In this document: piece after piece, positions 49,597-63,600 of the stretch
Numbering within the stretch: position 1 is the stretch's first letter
Layout: every line of letters starts with the position of its first letter
Assembly: GCA_009792885.1 (NCBI GenBank)
Contig: WMCF01000006.1
Span: 3,167,419 to 3,231,418 of the forward strand
DNA length: 64,000 nucleotides
Direction of reading: 5' to 3'
From: Eremophila alpestris peregrina
Lineage: Eukaryota; Chordata; Aves; Passeriformes; Alaudidae
Position numbers and translations under genes: made by a program
Notes under the pieces: model-generated
Database searches by the model: none
Seen by the model: the letters and a program-made list of their open reading frames with translations, nothing else
Told to the model about the DNA's origin: nothing

Positions 49597-50859
49597 GGCC
49601 TTTTTAATTTTAAACACTGATGCCTGTGGCTTTACAGCTTCATGCAAAGGCAGGCAGACAAACTGAAGTATGAAAGGAGCCTTATTAAAACACGCCATAC
49701 ATTATGTATGAACTTGAACTCTTCCTGACCTCTGTAGTCCTGGATCCGCCCCAATCCATAAACAGCTTGGTCCAAATTTTATGCTGCTGCAGTAATTTGA
49801 ATAAAATCACAAGCTGTTTTTTTCAAGGCAGTATACCCAGTTGGGAAAATTCAGGGTGCCACGTTTTTACAAAGCTGCCTGTCTCAGAAAGGTGCCTAGC
49901 TGAGTACTCTGGCTGGATGTTAGCACTTGTCTGTAGCTATAAGGCCACTGTCAACCAAAGCACAGCCCCCTTCCAAACAAGTTGTTAAAATTTTTTCATT
50001 GCCACTCACTAGAAAAATTATATTTAGAATGGCAAATGTATACTTGCAGTTAGAGCTGGCTGAGGTATTCAGCATGAGTACATGATCTGGTACATTAAGC
50101 TCTTTCTGGAACCTCAGATTCTTTAATCTGATCTTGATTATTGTAGAATGCTCATATTCTCATATTTAGCACTGTGGGGTTGGTTTGGTTTGGTTCTTTT
50201 GCTGAACAGCACATGAGCAGACTGAGCCACAAGGTTGTTTGCCTGCTGGTCAGCTCAGCCCTTTGCTTCTCCTGGCACAGGCCAGGTCACCCAGCCCACA
50301 AATTGTTGCTTTTCTTTCCTGATTCTCAGCCTTGCATGTTTCATGTCTGAAACGTTATTCTGGTTTCAGTGCAAAGCATCTCCATTAATATGCAAATAGA
50401 CATTTGATGGAAGGGAGGCACCTGGCTTCTCTTTGGAGCTGCTCAGAGTCCCCAGGAGCTGCCGGTGCCAAATTCCTGGACACCCCTTCTGCAGGCAAGT
50501 AAGTGAGCACACTAAACATAAGATTTCCTTTCCCCCACCAGCAGTGATTTGTGGACTCTCTGATGAGGGTCTTCAACCAGAAATACTTCTCTGAAGGGCA
50601 AATGTTTGCTGGATATTGGCCTCAGAAAGTTAAAAGAGGAGGCTGGGTGAACTGAGATGGATTTCACCGGGGGTTTGCAAAACCTTCCCAGTGAGTCCCA
50701 AGCCAGGCAGCAAAGCCATGTCATGAGTGCAGAAACAGTTTCTGCCCCAGACCTTGTCCCCAGACGAGAGGCTGTGACTACAAAGTGAAAGAGAAATGCT
50801 GACTTGTGTTACCCAGAGACAAAGAGAGGAAGCCTCCAAGAGAACTCTGAAAATTCAAT

Positions 50860-51400
50860 TAAATTGGAGGCATCTTTCACACAGAAATATTTTGAATGCA
50901 AATTAAGGCTCTTTGGCAAGTTCTAAACTTCTGAGATATTGATTGATTCTTTAATTTTTTTAGCAAATTAATAACATTTCAGCAGTGAAGTGTAAAAGGT
51001 AATTTTCAAGTTTGTGTGTTATGAAGTGGAGCCCACAAAAACAAAATATAAAGTGTCTCTGGAAATAACTATCACAACTGTGATAATTGCTAGCAGCGGC
51101 TGTAATTCCCAGTAGCTGGCTGTACTCAGCTTTACATGAAATTGATTTGACTTTGCATTTACTTTTTGACCAGGGCTCAGGTGATTTAAATCCAGGTTCA
51201 AATTAAATACGGTTTCCCCGGTTAAGATGAAGCAATGTATCAAATGCCTATGGGAAAAGAACAGAAGGGAGTTGGAAAGCGCTCTGTTCAAACTTTTAAT
51301 TATTTTACCTCATTCACAGTCTGAGGCACAAGGATATGTTTTGATTTGATCACATCAAACTTTCAGTGCACTACTCTTTTTCTGCTACAGCTAGCACACT
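50860..51400. promoter_or_regulatory. Candidate conserved noncoding element
   Basis: This AT-rich, repeat-free block carries a perfect octamer ATGCAAAT (50,896-50,903) and a PBX/HOX-like TGATTGAT (50,940-50,947). It also has an inverted repeat TATCACA-AC-TGTGATA (51,070-51,085) and a near-palindrome with flanking TTTGAT/ATCAAA TCF/LEF-like half-sites (51,340-51,359). The density of developmental-factor motifs suggests an enhancer, but conservation cannot be measured here. Confidence 0.3.
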
Positions 51401-51617
51401 GCTTACACAGCATGGAGCTTTTTTCCCCTGGCATTTGCAGATGTGAGCTCTGATCCCCATGATTCAGAGCTAGAAGCTGAAAGCAAAAGAAAAATAAATC
51501 CCCAAGTACTCATTTCTTTGTCTGCAGACCCAGATCCTGAAGCATCATGGCAGCTCTCAGCCTCTAGCTCAACAGCACTGCAGGCTTGCTTTGGAGTGCT
51601 TGCCTGGTACAAAGCAC

Positions 51618-51636
51618 TTGACCTTGACCTTGACCT
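51618..51636. promoter_or_regulatory. Triple nuclear-receptor half-site array
   Basis: The plus strand reads TTGACCTTGACCTTGACCT. On the minus strand this contains three AGGTCA half-sites in direct repeat and two overlapping TCAAGGTCA sites, the extended half-site of monomeric receptors such as ERR and NR5A. It may equally be a chance 6-bp microsatellite. Confidence 0.35.
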
Positions 51637-54600
51637 CCAGCCATGGGGTTTCCACTGAGAAAAACACCTAGGTTTGCTTGCACATTTCTGTGATTCATTC
51701 AGCTCTGTGTAATGCCCATGAACATGTCAGGTTTGTCTTTTGGGAGGTTTCCTCACCTGCTGATGGTCCTGCTGAGCAACCTGCAGTGCTCTTTGGTCTG
51801 TCAGCTCCATGGAAGTCTCTGGAAGGCTCAAGGCAAGGCCCTGCCTGCAGCTTCATGGGGGAGCTCAAAGGCAGGATGTGGCTCCTCCTCGTGTTTCCAT
51901 CGGGCTGAAGGTATTCTGAGAAGTGACCTCTTTTGGCACAGTTTGGGAAATTGCCTTTAGGAGGTACATCACAAGCAAGGCCACAAAAGTGAGCTCCGAG
52001 CAGGTGAGAGCCAGAGAGCACCCCAAAGAAGGGGTGTCTGTACCCACCCTGGCTCCCTTACGGGCAAGGAGAAAGGAGATGGGCAAGCAGCCCCTCTGGT
52101 CTCTGCTTGCTGTGAGGAGGGCAATGCTGAAGGACAGTGAGAAGGTCAGAGACAGCCACCCCACCACAGGCATCCTCCACCCCTCTGCATCTGGCAACAA
52201 GGATGGGGAACAGACCACTTTCCAGCACTGCCTCTGTCAGAGGGACTTTTCAATGTGGCTCTTTCCTTGCTGCTGGTAAAATTGTGCACTGACCTCCCAG
52301 CATCATCCTTTTCTGGCACAGGGATGTGAAGAGGGGTCTTTCACTCTGGCTAAGCTGGATCTCAGTGCCAGCCTCCCTGAGCTTTGCCCACTTGTGCATA
52401 AAGCAGGAGTGAAGCCAGAGCTAGGCAGAAGATAATACACCCAGGCCCTCCATCAGTAGGAAGAGTCCTGATCATCAGAACTATTTTTGGAGGGATTATT
52501 TAACTTTATCTCCCTCACCCCTCTGAAGCTGGAGAACAGAGCCAAACACCCAGAGGGAGAAAAAATGATAAAAGAATTTTTCTTTCTAAGGGGAGGAGGG
52601 ACCATTACCAGAATCACAGAAAGAAGATCAAAAGAGCAGAGGGGCAGGCTCTTTCAGTCCAGAGGAATGAATTGTGAGCCAGCAAAATACCTTAATAGCA
52701 AATTTCTAAGTCCCATGTATATGCTAATTTTATCCCACCAAATTAATATTACATTAGCATGTCTTGTCAATGCATTAGAAACCAGAGATACACCTTCAGA
52801 TTTTGGGGATCTGTGACAAACTGGGTGAAGAAAACTGAGTGGCTGTGCCAAGGGGACTCAGTAGGTGTCCTAGATGTAGTGGCAAAAATTATCTGAGCAA
52901 GAGACAGAGCCACTGGTGCCACTTTCCCTCACCCAGGAGAGGGCTGGTGAGAAGCCATGTGCAAACTCTGCTCAGCTTGTGACTGCACGTCTCCTGTGTG
53001 CACATGCAGCCAGTCCACGAGGATGTCAGCGCTGCAATCAGTATGGTTTTCATCAACAGGAACAAAGACATGGGAACAGCCACTGGCAAGCAGCCAAAAC
53101 TTTCCCCCATCACATTTTTCACAGTCATTTTGAATATGACCTCAAGAAGACCTGTTTGTTTTGCCATAAAAGGCAAAGGGTCTAATCCTAGGCAGTTTTG
53201 TGCTGATGCTTATAGTTTTGCAGGCATAAAAAGCTTCTGCTTGAAGGCATTAGTAGAAGAAAGAGAGTCAAGATTGGTTATGTCCTGGTTCTTCACAGGA
53301 TAAGGAGAAAATTACACATAGACCCAAGAAGGAGGTGTGGTACTTAACACATCAGCACTTGCTAATAAATGCAACCCAGGCTTAGATATTAGAAATGTGT
53401 GTGTGAGAGAGCATGTCTGGTGACAAGAGAAACACAGTATAATTTATTAGTGGTGATTGGCATAACTGACTGCTCTTTGCCACTGGAGAGAGTAAGAAAT
53501 TACTGCAGTTACAGTTCTTGCCACTTGACACATGGAATAAGCTTGGAAACTCCCTCCCAGTCAAGAGGTATGCATTGTTCCTGAAACAATGGTGCTTAAT
53601 AGCTAACACCCAGCTCAGTACCACTTAAATTCATTACACTGCATCTACAGGCCTTGTCCTGCACTCAAGAGGGATCGGTCCTCAAAGGACTTCAAAGCCT
53701 CTAAGCTTGCAAGTGAAGATCTGTAACAGGCATTTTTGCCAGCTCCATCCCTTAATTGCTGGGTGTCCTGAAGAATTTTGCTTCACTTGAGGTTTTTCTC
53801 CCTCTCTTTTCCACTCTTTTATTCCTGTTCAAAATGTAAGCTCCTTGGAGTTTACATCTAACACAAGATGCATCTGTGAATTTCTATGAGAGAAATAAGT
53901 AAAGCCTATGGTTCAGTGCCAAGCAAGAAGTCCCTCCCCTGAAGGGAAGTTCACCAATATATAAAAACTCAATTTTGTTAAAGACATCAGAGGCTACATC
54001 AGAAAAATATTACCTGCCCATGATGCTGGAATCAGCATGAATTAACTACATATTATCTACAGAATGGGATAAAGTATATTCCACTCTGTATTCACATGGT
54101 TGTCTTGCACATGAGCTGGTCAAGACAAAGCTTTTCTGGGCTGGACTCATTTGAAAAACTCTTCTCGTGGTGTTGAGCGACATGTGAAGATGAGCACCAA
54201 AAAGGCAAAAGCAGCCTTGTAGAGGGTTGTTAAAAAGCTTTCAAAAGGAGAAAGTGCAAGTGGGGGAGGCCAGTATCCCCAAGGGTTGGTGTTGGAAAGC
54301 AGCCCCACACATTGGATCCATTGTCCAGGAAAAGTTCATCCTTGTGAATGCATTTCCTCCTTTCAGTGCCAAGACCAAGCAAAGCTGGAGTTGCTGGTTG
54401 CAGAAGTTCCAGTAGACCTTAATGAAGGCTTGTTCCAACTGGCACACTCTCCTTTTTGAAAGATGTTCCACTTGTTTGCTTTCATTGATTGCTATTTGTT
54501 TGGGCTGGTCCTGTTTATCCATTGCAGGTACTTGCTCTTTTCATGATCCCTGCTGTTCTTAAGCTTCTCAAGGAATATTTTGTTTTTACGTGGACTGAAT

Positions 54601-57600
54601 GACTACACACACAAACTGTCATCAAAGATATTTAAATAGGTGAAAAGATAATACAGTGACAAAACTAGAAACACTGTTGCTATGCTGAAAACCTAATGTA
54701 CATTCTTTTAGTGCCCTTTAAGAAATACTTTTGTTTAGATAACAACTTATGCAGAAAATGAACTTACATAGGATTATACTGGACAGAAAGTATCCTGCTC
54801 CTTTATTTTCTATTATAGCATACGCAATTTTATTTTTTTTTTTGGGTCTTTGGAGTGCTAGTTTCTGAAATACTCTATTTATCTATATTTAATTCTTGAA
54901 GGGGCAAATGGAACGGCCTGGTTAAAACTGAGTCAGTTACCCTGACCTTCACTGGAGGGAAACAGAGCACTACTGTTATAGGGCTTTACTATGAGGAATT
55001 AAAGCATTTTAATACAAATAATGTCCATTTAAGAAAAGCAGGTCAACAGTACGGGTATGATATTTAGGAACTGGCAAAGGCAGCTGATAAGGGTAACTCC
55101 ATAAGTATAGTACATGCTTGCAATTCCATAAAATATTTGATTCACCATACACTTCCTAACCAAGAAAGTACAGTGATAGAAAACCCATAAGGCACGTATC
55201 AAGAAGAGAAATCCCAGCAAAGTCTCAAAATATAATGGAAGATAACTGGAGGTAAGTAGTGCTTTCTTTAAAAAGTCTTGCAGATGTCTGGAACACATGC
55301 CCTTCAGTGGGATTTAAAGACTTTGGTCTATTTATCTTGAGTACAGGAGTAACTTGTCACGGTTTAAAAGAGTGTGCTTAAGGAAGAATAATTCAATAAC
55401 ACAGAAATGTTGTACCCTTACAGACACATGCATTATCAGATCCAATTCTGGAAGGTGCAGCTGGGGAAATCTGTATTTGAAAAAAATCATGATATGTCAA
55501 TTTTGAGAGATACCAGTTACTGAAAACACTCACTGAGGCTTCTGATGGAAAATCCATTAGTTACTAATTTCTTTGAAGCCAACATCAATATTTCAAAACA
55601 GGACATCCTCCAGGCTAAGCATGGATTCTGGACCTGTAGCAGATGCTAACTGAGAAGCAAGCGCTAAGCAAGTCATCTAAGCCATGGAACAATTCTCTTC
55701 TGATCTCAAAACATAATGAGCATTATATGTTGAAGCTCTGTGTTCCAGAGATGCCCTCACCACTGTATGGGTGTATGTGGCTCATCTACATCCTGCTCCT
55801 CCACCTCCTTCCCCCGAACTATTTCATTTGCACAAATTTTCCTGGCCCTTGCCCTCGCTTTTTGCTCTAACTTTTGGTCAAACTACAGAAACATTTGACA
55901 AATATAATCTAAACATTTTAGTTCTTTGATCTTTGCAATGATTGTCAGGTTAAAGGTTAATTGGTGCAGGAATTGCTAGAAGGGAAAAAAAAATCTGTTA
56001 CTGATATAATTTTTGTTCAAAAAACACCTGCCCTATGTCAGACACAAGGGTGAGATGACTTACTCACCATAAGTGCCTGCTTACCAGCACTGAGTCTGAA
56101 AGGCTCATGGGGGAAGCTGTGACCAGTTCTCCTGATGTCTCCACACTCCATCATCATGCTCTGACACCTAATGCTTGTTGGACCTGCTGGGTCCTCACAT
56201 GCAAGGCAACATAAAGAGCTTGCTTGGAGAGTGGGCTTTGGGAAGGAGTTTTGGGGCCTTTCCCTCATGCTGTCAGTGATACATTCAGGGCCCTGTGGGA
56301 GATTCTTTGTGCCTAATTTTACCAAATATCAACAGTTCCCTGGTATGCAAATTGCTCTGAGTGCAAAACACACAATTATAGAACCAAATCTCTTTGTGGA
56401 TCTTGTTCATTAGGGATCTGCTTTGATGAAGTCAGTTACAGTTCCTTGGCCCTCTTAATTGAATTTGTCTTTTTCCATCTCTTGTTCTGCTAATGTCTCA
56501 GCTGGTTTGCTTGCATGAGTCAGAGCTGGTGATAACGTAAGGGAAAATATCAAGGTTCCCGCTGTGGGGTTTTGTGTGTGGATGAGGTGTCCAGCTCCAG
56601 GCCATACAAGTTCGGGCCCAAATTGCCACGTTCAAGGAACTTTACCCAGTGACATAACTGACCAAACACCCCCCAAAAATCTTCTCCTGGAAAGAGAAAA
56701 CCCACTGTGATTTTTGTAGCTCAGGATAAAAGTCCATCAAATTAAAGGCTGCTTTTCTGTCTTTCGTCAAACTCTCCATTGCTACATCTGACTCCTTGAC
56801 CTTTGCATTGGAGTGAGCTGGTCCTGCCTCTCCCAGGTCTGGAGTCTGGGCTGGCCTGGCTGGTTACTGAACTGTGGCAGTAGCTTGGACACAAAATCCC
56901 GCGGGGATTTTGGCTGTGTTCCAGCACATGTGCAAACTGCAACTCCAAAGGCACAATTTGGACAACTCTGTGAGGGTGGAGCTCCACACATGAGGCAAAT
57001 GGCACAACCTGAAGACTCCATTCCAAAACATAAATACATTTGTTTGGGGTTTTTTTTCTCAGAAAACAGCCACCACAAATGTATTTTTCTACTTTCAGGC
57101 GTTCTGGCTGAAATGAACCCTAGAAATGTAGAAATCAGCAAAGAGTAGTCACAGAGAACCAAAAATCCCAACAGTTACATTTCAACCATTGAATGAATAG
57201 CTGCAAACAGGGATATGTAAAGTAAGCATCACAATAGTGATGCCCAGACAGCCTGATAATAGACAGGAACCCAGTAACCTCTGAAATGCCAGAACAATTT
57301 TGCATCTTGCTACAGCTGCACTGGCTTATAGATCACAGTCATTCTAACCAAAAAGGGCATTTTACTATATTACATTACATTTTATTATGTTGTGTTATAT
57401 TAATTCTGTTTGGGATTGTTTGGATTGTTAAGAGAAGAACAAAGTCTCACAAAAGCCTCAGTCCCTTGCAGAGGGAGCCATATGAAAATCACCTGATAAA
57501 TAACAGTTGCTGAGGCAAATTGCTCAGCCCACACGCTGCCTTGCACAGAAATGAGCATCGACAGAAAGACTTCAAGAAATCAGGAGAGTGCCTCAGAAAA

Positions 57601-60600
57601 AGCTGCAGGAGGGATGGAGGAGTGGGGGAAGTGGTGTACAGAGGCTGGAAACTTGTGCCAAGCATTGCTGTGCAACTGCTTGCCTGAGTCAAATGGGCTT
57701 CCTTTAAATATTTGCAGCATCAGGGCCTGGGCTGGTAACTTGAATATTAATGTAGTACATCAGCACCTTCTAAATGAGTGCCTGAAAGTTCCCCTACCTT
57801 TTCTGCACGTGACCCTTCTCCTTCCCAGCCATCCATTCTGTTGGACCAGGTCATTTTAAGCAGGAGGGAGAGGCTCATCTGGAAAACTGCTGCATATTTA
57901 TAATACGACCATCTATTACACCAGTGCAGGATGGAATTGAAAACACATGGTTCCCTGGGAGCAGCTGTTTCTTTTTTTAGGCCTCTTATGCCCTTCAGAA
58001 ATGTCAAGATAGAGAAACGAAAATGTCAGGAAACTGCAATATGCTTACTCTAAAGGCCTCCCGTTGGTGACGTATTTATAAAGCTGTTGGAAATTTTATT
58101 CACACCGAGCACAAGGGACGAGGTTTTAAAGACCCCATTACCAGAGAGGTCTGCTAAAACCAATCCTCCTGACATGCATCTCAGGGGGAGCTTCTGCTGA
58201 TTGGACACAGATTCCCAAGCATCTCCGGAGAATGCCCCCACTCCTGTAGTGGTGGTTCAATGCCTCTTGCTGGTAGAGGTCCAGAGGAATGTCCCTGTGC
58301 CTTTGCAGTTGTGTCCAAAGAGCCAGGCTTTACCACAGTCGTGATTTTCTGCAGTGGATGGTGAGGGTGGACCTGGATGGGATAGTCTAGCAGGACCCAT
58401 ATGCAGAGAGGGGTCTCTGTTCTGTTTAAAAGGCAATCAAAGTGATCAAACCAAATCACCTGGCAGGCTGTGCTCATGTTGTGCCAGCACTGGCACAGTG
58501 CTCTGGGACTGTATCAGTTCTCTAGTAAGCATGCAGCCACAAGGACTGGTTACAGGTGTCTCAAAAATCCTCCTTACATTTTGTTGAGGTTTAGCTGGAG
58601 TTCCCTCACAGCTGACCACTTTTTAAAGGCCCAGATGCCAGCATTTGGTACCATATAGGTATATCAGGTTCCCCAGACTATGTGGGACAAGCAGGAGAGG
58701 AACAACCAAGCCCCATTCCCTCCCAGGACTACCAAACCCACTTACCTGCAGAACTGGCTGAGAGATTGATCTTATACATGCACAGAGCTCTGAAAGCATC
58801 TGACAGGAGCTGCCAGTGGGACAGAACTGTCTCCAGTACAAGGCAGACTAAATCTACGGAGCTGCTTTTGCAACCCATTGCAAATATGACCTGCTGCTGT
58901 TTCAGATGCAAAGCCCTGGCTGTGCTCTAGCAGCAGTGACTCACGCTGGGCTGAACTGTGTCCAAGGTCCCCTCTGGGGATCTCTTCCCTGTTCCCTTCC
59001 AACTTCATGGAGATCAGAACCCTCAAGTCATCAGCTGGTGGCTTTAAAGTTCCTAGGCAAGCCCCAGTGGAAGAGACATTGGGGTTGGGATTATGGTGTC
59101 CTCCCAGTTTGAGGAGGACAGGAGCACACACCTGGGTGGCTGAGCTGGACTGTCCATGCCATGGGACAGCAGTAGCATCTCTGTTTCCTTACTCGTGGCA
59201 AGCAACACAGTCCAAGAGAGAGAAGAGGAAGAGGCTTCCAGAAGTATGCTGGAAGACATCTCGGAAATACTTCAGTCAAGCTTCCCAGGGTTTTGAATAA
59301 ATTAGACTTATCAATATTGTGGTTTAGTTGGGTTTTTTGTCATTTTTGGCAAAAATTCCTGGCGAGGAGCACAGAGCTGTGACCATATTGTAATTCTTGC
59401 TATGGGCTGTATTAGAGGAAAAGGATGTGGGAGGTCTTGGAATAGAGAAAAGCTCAAGGAAACAGCTATGCCCTGTTTCTGAGCCCAGAGTCTGGGATGT
59501 GGGGCGGAAAAATGGTAAAGTGTGGACAGATTATAGAGGTCCAAAATGTTGGAGATACTTCCAGAACAGGGCTGAGGGGGAAGAAAAAAGGAAGAGTCAA
59601 GGGGCTTGCCCCTTGAGCAAGGAGTTCAGCACCTCTGACATCCTGGCAGGATGGGCTCAGCAGATTTCCTTCTATCTGCAGCTCACAGACACACAAACAA
59701 GATAACTTATTTCTACTTCAGTTCATCATGGTGAGGAAAACAGCCCTGAGACAGGCACTTTTCGCAGAGCAAGTAGATTTGAGTAGGTCATTTGCAGGTA
59801 GAGTTGAGGCTGTATCTCCAGTGGGAATGCAGCCATGCAGGCCCCATTTAAAGGCCCTCTTCTAGAAAAAGAGGCAGAAAAAAACCATTGTGGAGCACAG
59901 GGTATGAGATACAGGTCAGGGCACAAGCAGCCCTGTGGGAGGGGACAACAGGACTAGACAGTTTTGGTTCTGCCTCTAAACCCTGGTGTGCAGCTCCCAT
60001 TGATCCTCAATGTTTTCATCCCTTCTGCATGCCCCTGCTAGCAGCAGGAAAGACCAGGCTGGAAGTCCTGTGGCAGAAGTGGGTAATAAATTGAACACCA
60101 GTTTATGCAGAACAGGGAGCAGAGAAAAACAAAATGGAGAGAAACAAGATATTAGAGATAAATTAAGGAGAACTGCAGAGCAAAAGGGGATATTGCAAAC
60201 TCCAGGAGAAGATTATGATAGGGAAAGATAGATGGTAGTGGCTGAGACTGAAGAGACTAATGTTGGAGATGAGGAACAATAAAGAAAGGGCAGAAGGCCA
60301 CAGAGACAGGAATTGTCTGGAATCCAGTCAGCTCTTGGGCAAGCTCAGATTTGTGTGGATCTGTGTGGGCGCTGGGTAACGTGTACATTTGAATATGAGA
60401 AATACCAGTGAGAAATGCAGTGACCAATGTCCCTCTGTTCTGTAACCCAGGTAAGGAATGAAGCACCTCCTGTGCCTATCAAGTGGTTTGATCAAATCCC
60501 TCTGTGTTTGTGCTTCTGCTCGTTTTTCTTCAGACCGATAAAACAGTAATTCATCTCCCCATTGCAACTCCAGGCTCCACCAGCAATCCAAGTCAGATGT

Positions 60601-63600
60601 TGTGAGTCTTCACTGGCACAGATTTCTGAGCATGAGGATAAGAAATTTGGCCCATGACTTGCGGATGGTTTGGAGTGGGGGTGGGGGAATGGCGGGTTTT
60701 ACTCTTCACTTTGCTGTTGGTTTGTAGCCAGATGGTCGTTGCCCCTCTAAGAAACCCTCTCCCATTCCACTGAAACCTCATCTGGGTGGGTTGCACTGGC
60801 GGGAAGCCCACAGCAAATCATTCCAGGGTGAAATTTTTAAGATCACTACAGAGAAGCAGGCTTTTGCATCCCATTTCAGCTGAGGTTCCTGCTGTTGCAG
60901 TGAGACACACTCCACCCTCCTTCTCAAAGGCTGGGGTAGCTTGTCTGCTGGCTTAGGGGGCCAGACACGTTGCAATTATGGGGGAGATGGAACCACCAGC
61001 TGCGAATCTGCATCATGGGAATGCTCTTCTGGAGCGAGGAGGTGGCTGTCAACCAGCATGGGGACATTGCCGAGGTGGCTCCACACCTAAGCATTTCCTT
61101 TGGCGTTGGGCAGGCAGAACAGGAACTGAGAGAAAACAGACTTCCCCATAAACCTGGAGCCAATCAACCCCAGGCAGTTCCCATCACTTTGGCAGTTGCA
61201 GCAAGAGGAACTTGGTCTGGTGGGGACAGAGGTGCTTGTCCTGCACCAAGCTCCTTCTGCTTGCAGGGGTGGCATTAGGGGAGGTGTTGCACTAGGGGAG
61301 TTCACCTCAGCAGAGGTAAAACCACCTGGGTGGCTGAAGCCCTTGGGAAAACATGACCTTTGGCCTTTCTTCCTTAATTTCCCCCCTCAGTGTGCTGGAG
61401 ATAACTGTGCTTATCTGCCTGTGTGGAACACGTTGAGATTTGCAGAAGGGGAGCACTTGGGTGCATGACTAACAGCAGAATCATCCTCATCATCCCTTTG
61501 CTGAACCCCATCAGGCTGAGGTTGCTGAGAGTCAACTTTGCACCAGTTTAACTGTCTATGCAAGGAAGAGTCATGGGCATTCCAGTCTCCCTAGGCTGAG
61601 AAGGGGCCACAAAAAATCTTATTTGGGGGGATTCAAGATCTCCAGCAAGGTTTTCTAAGAAAAGTCAAAGATACCAGCAGAAGTGAGTACAAACCATGCA
61701 CAGAAAGAAAGACCATGGAGAAGTTAGTATTTCACAGTGAGTATACAGCCTATGTGAAATGTGATCCTAGGTGGGAAATGTGGGTTTATATTTTCTCCTA
61801 AATTAGAATAAAAGCAAGGACAGAGCTCCAGCAAAATATGGAACCGGGGAGTTCTGGTTTAGTGTTGCAGCAAAGTTCATCTTTAATACTAATTAAATCT
61901 TTTGCTGTTGTTCAAGGAGAAGTATCAGCCAACAGACTGTCTCTGCCTGCAGAGCTTTTGATGTGGTTAATTTTTGGAACAAAGAATTTGGGACTCAGAT
62001 TTTGCAGTGCTTCACTCCACTATCCTGGCCTGTAATAAATACAAAAGGCCATGCCAAGAAGTAACAAAAAGAAAAATATTTTTGTGGGTTTCTGCCACAA
62101 AGCTGAGATGGGGATAGATGGATTGATTTGGGGCAGGTGATGAGTCTCCAGGGTGCAGGGCACAGCCCCCATGGAGGATAAGGCAGTAAGCATTGCCCTT
62201 GTTAAGTTAGAGCAGATGCCATCCAGAAAGAGGTAAAAAGGTGCTGGTGCTGACATGGGAGAGTGCTTCTGCAGTTGAGTTCTTTAAATAAAATAATTTC
62301 TTGGAACAGTTCTCAGTTTACTTGGACTAAGAAGGAGACTGGAGAGAGGATAAAATTCAGAATGAGAAGGAGTTAATGCATTTCAAGGGCTAAAACCTGC
62401 ACCACTGGGATAAAAGCAAACTTAGTGACTTCACTGCAACTCAGCAGTAAATTCAGAGTCACTATTTTCTGTGGAGTGCAGATGTCTGAATACCATCCCT
62501 GGATGGGAATAAAAGGAAATGCTGTTTACTGTGAACAGAACGCATTATGAACAAACTCTGACACACCCTAAACCAACTTTCTTTTGAAAGCAAGTGAGGG
62601 TTTCACCAAAAGCAAAATTTGTGAAAAGAGATTTACAGGATATGTGGGAACTTGCTTGAATGATTAAAAATTAATTATAGCAAGGGGGAGGATGTACAAA
62701 CGCATTATGTTAGGATGCCACTGCATGGCCCAGACAAATCTGTTCCTGAGATTGTAAATTCAGCCTCTTTTCTCCCCTTCCCCCTCTTCCATCTGCTTCT
62801 CCTGTGCTGGATGGACACTGCAGCAGATGCACCTACATGTGAGAAGCACAGATGATTCAGTGGTGCAGTGTTTCCCATTAAAAGTAGGTCTTCCCTGTCA
62901 CCCAACGCACTTGTACCATCACAGAGACAAATGCTGAGCTTGCTGTACTTAAGAGAAGGGAAAAAGCTTCTATCAAAAATGGGCTGCTGGTGTCAGAGCC
63001 ACGGGACTGGGGATTGACTCTTCCTCACCTATGTGCCCCACTCCTTCCTGCAAGAGAGCCTTTCCCCCCCACACCCCGCTTTCTTTTGGTATGTTTCAGT
63101 CATCTTACACCATTCTACCTTGTCCAGAGAACCACTCAGACATAAACCAGTGGTGGAGTGGACTTCTTTCTGCTCTAACCTCTTCTATTTTATCTGATCT
63201 TTCTCATCTGGAGTAACATTATTGTCACCCTGCACTTGCAGCCATCTCTGCAGCACGTCTGAGGCTGAGCAGATGTACAGTAGAGCTGCAAGACTTTTCT
63301 CCTGCAATTCCTTTCCCATTAACATCCAACTATTTCATTTTCTCCAGCCCCAGAGCTGTTTATCCTTGCTGTGAGCTCCTCAGCAGGCTGATTCACCCCT
63401 TGGGCAGTGCCAGCTTGTGTGAGGGAGCCGGGTGCTCGCCAGCTGGCAGCCCCTCCAGAAGCAGATGAGCTGGCCAGGAGAAGGACTGAGGTCAGGCTGG
63501 CTGGAAGAGTTACTCAGCTACCATTTCTCCAGGGTTTTCCTCAGCTGTGGGGCTGGACAAGAACTTGGAGAGAATTTGAAGCACTTCTGCAAGAAATCCA

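Noticed and set aside
51865..52279. 118-codon plus and 117-codon minus frames overlapping each other; the minus one looks membrane-protein-like
   Set aside because: Hydrophobic residues arise from the complement of a charged frame. I could not match either frame to a family and saw no splice borders.
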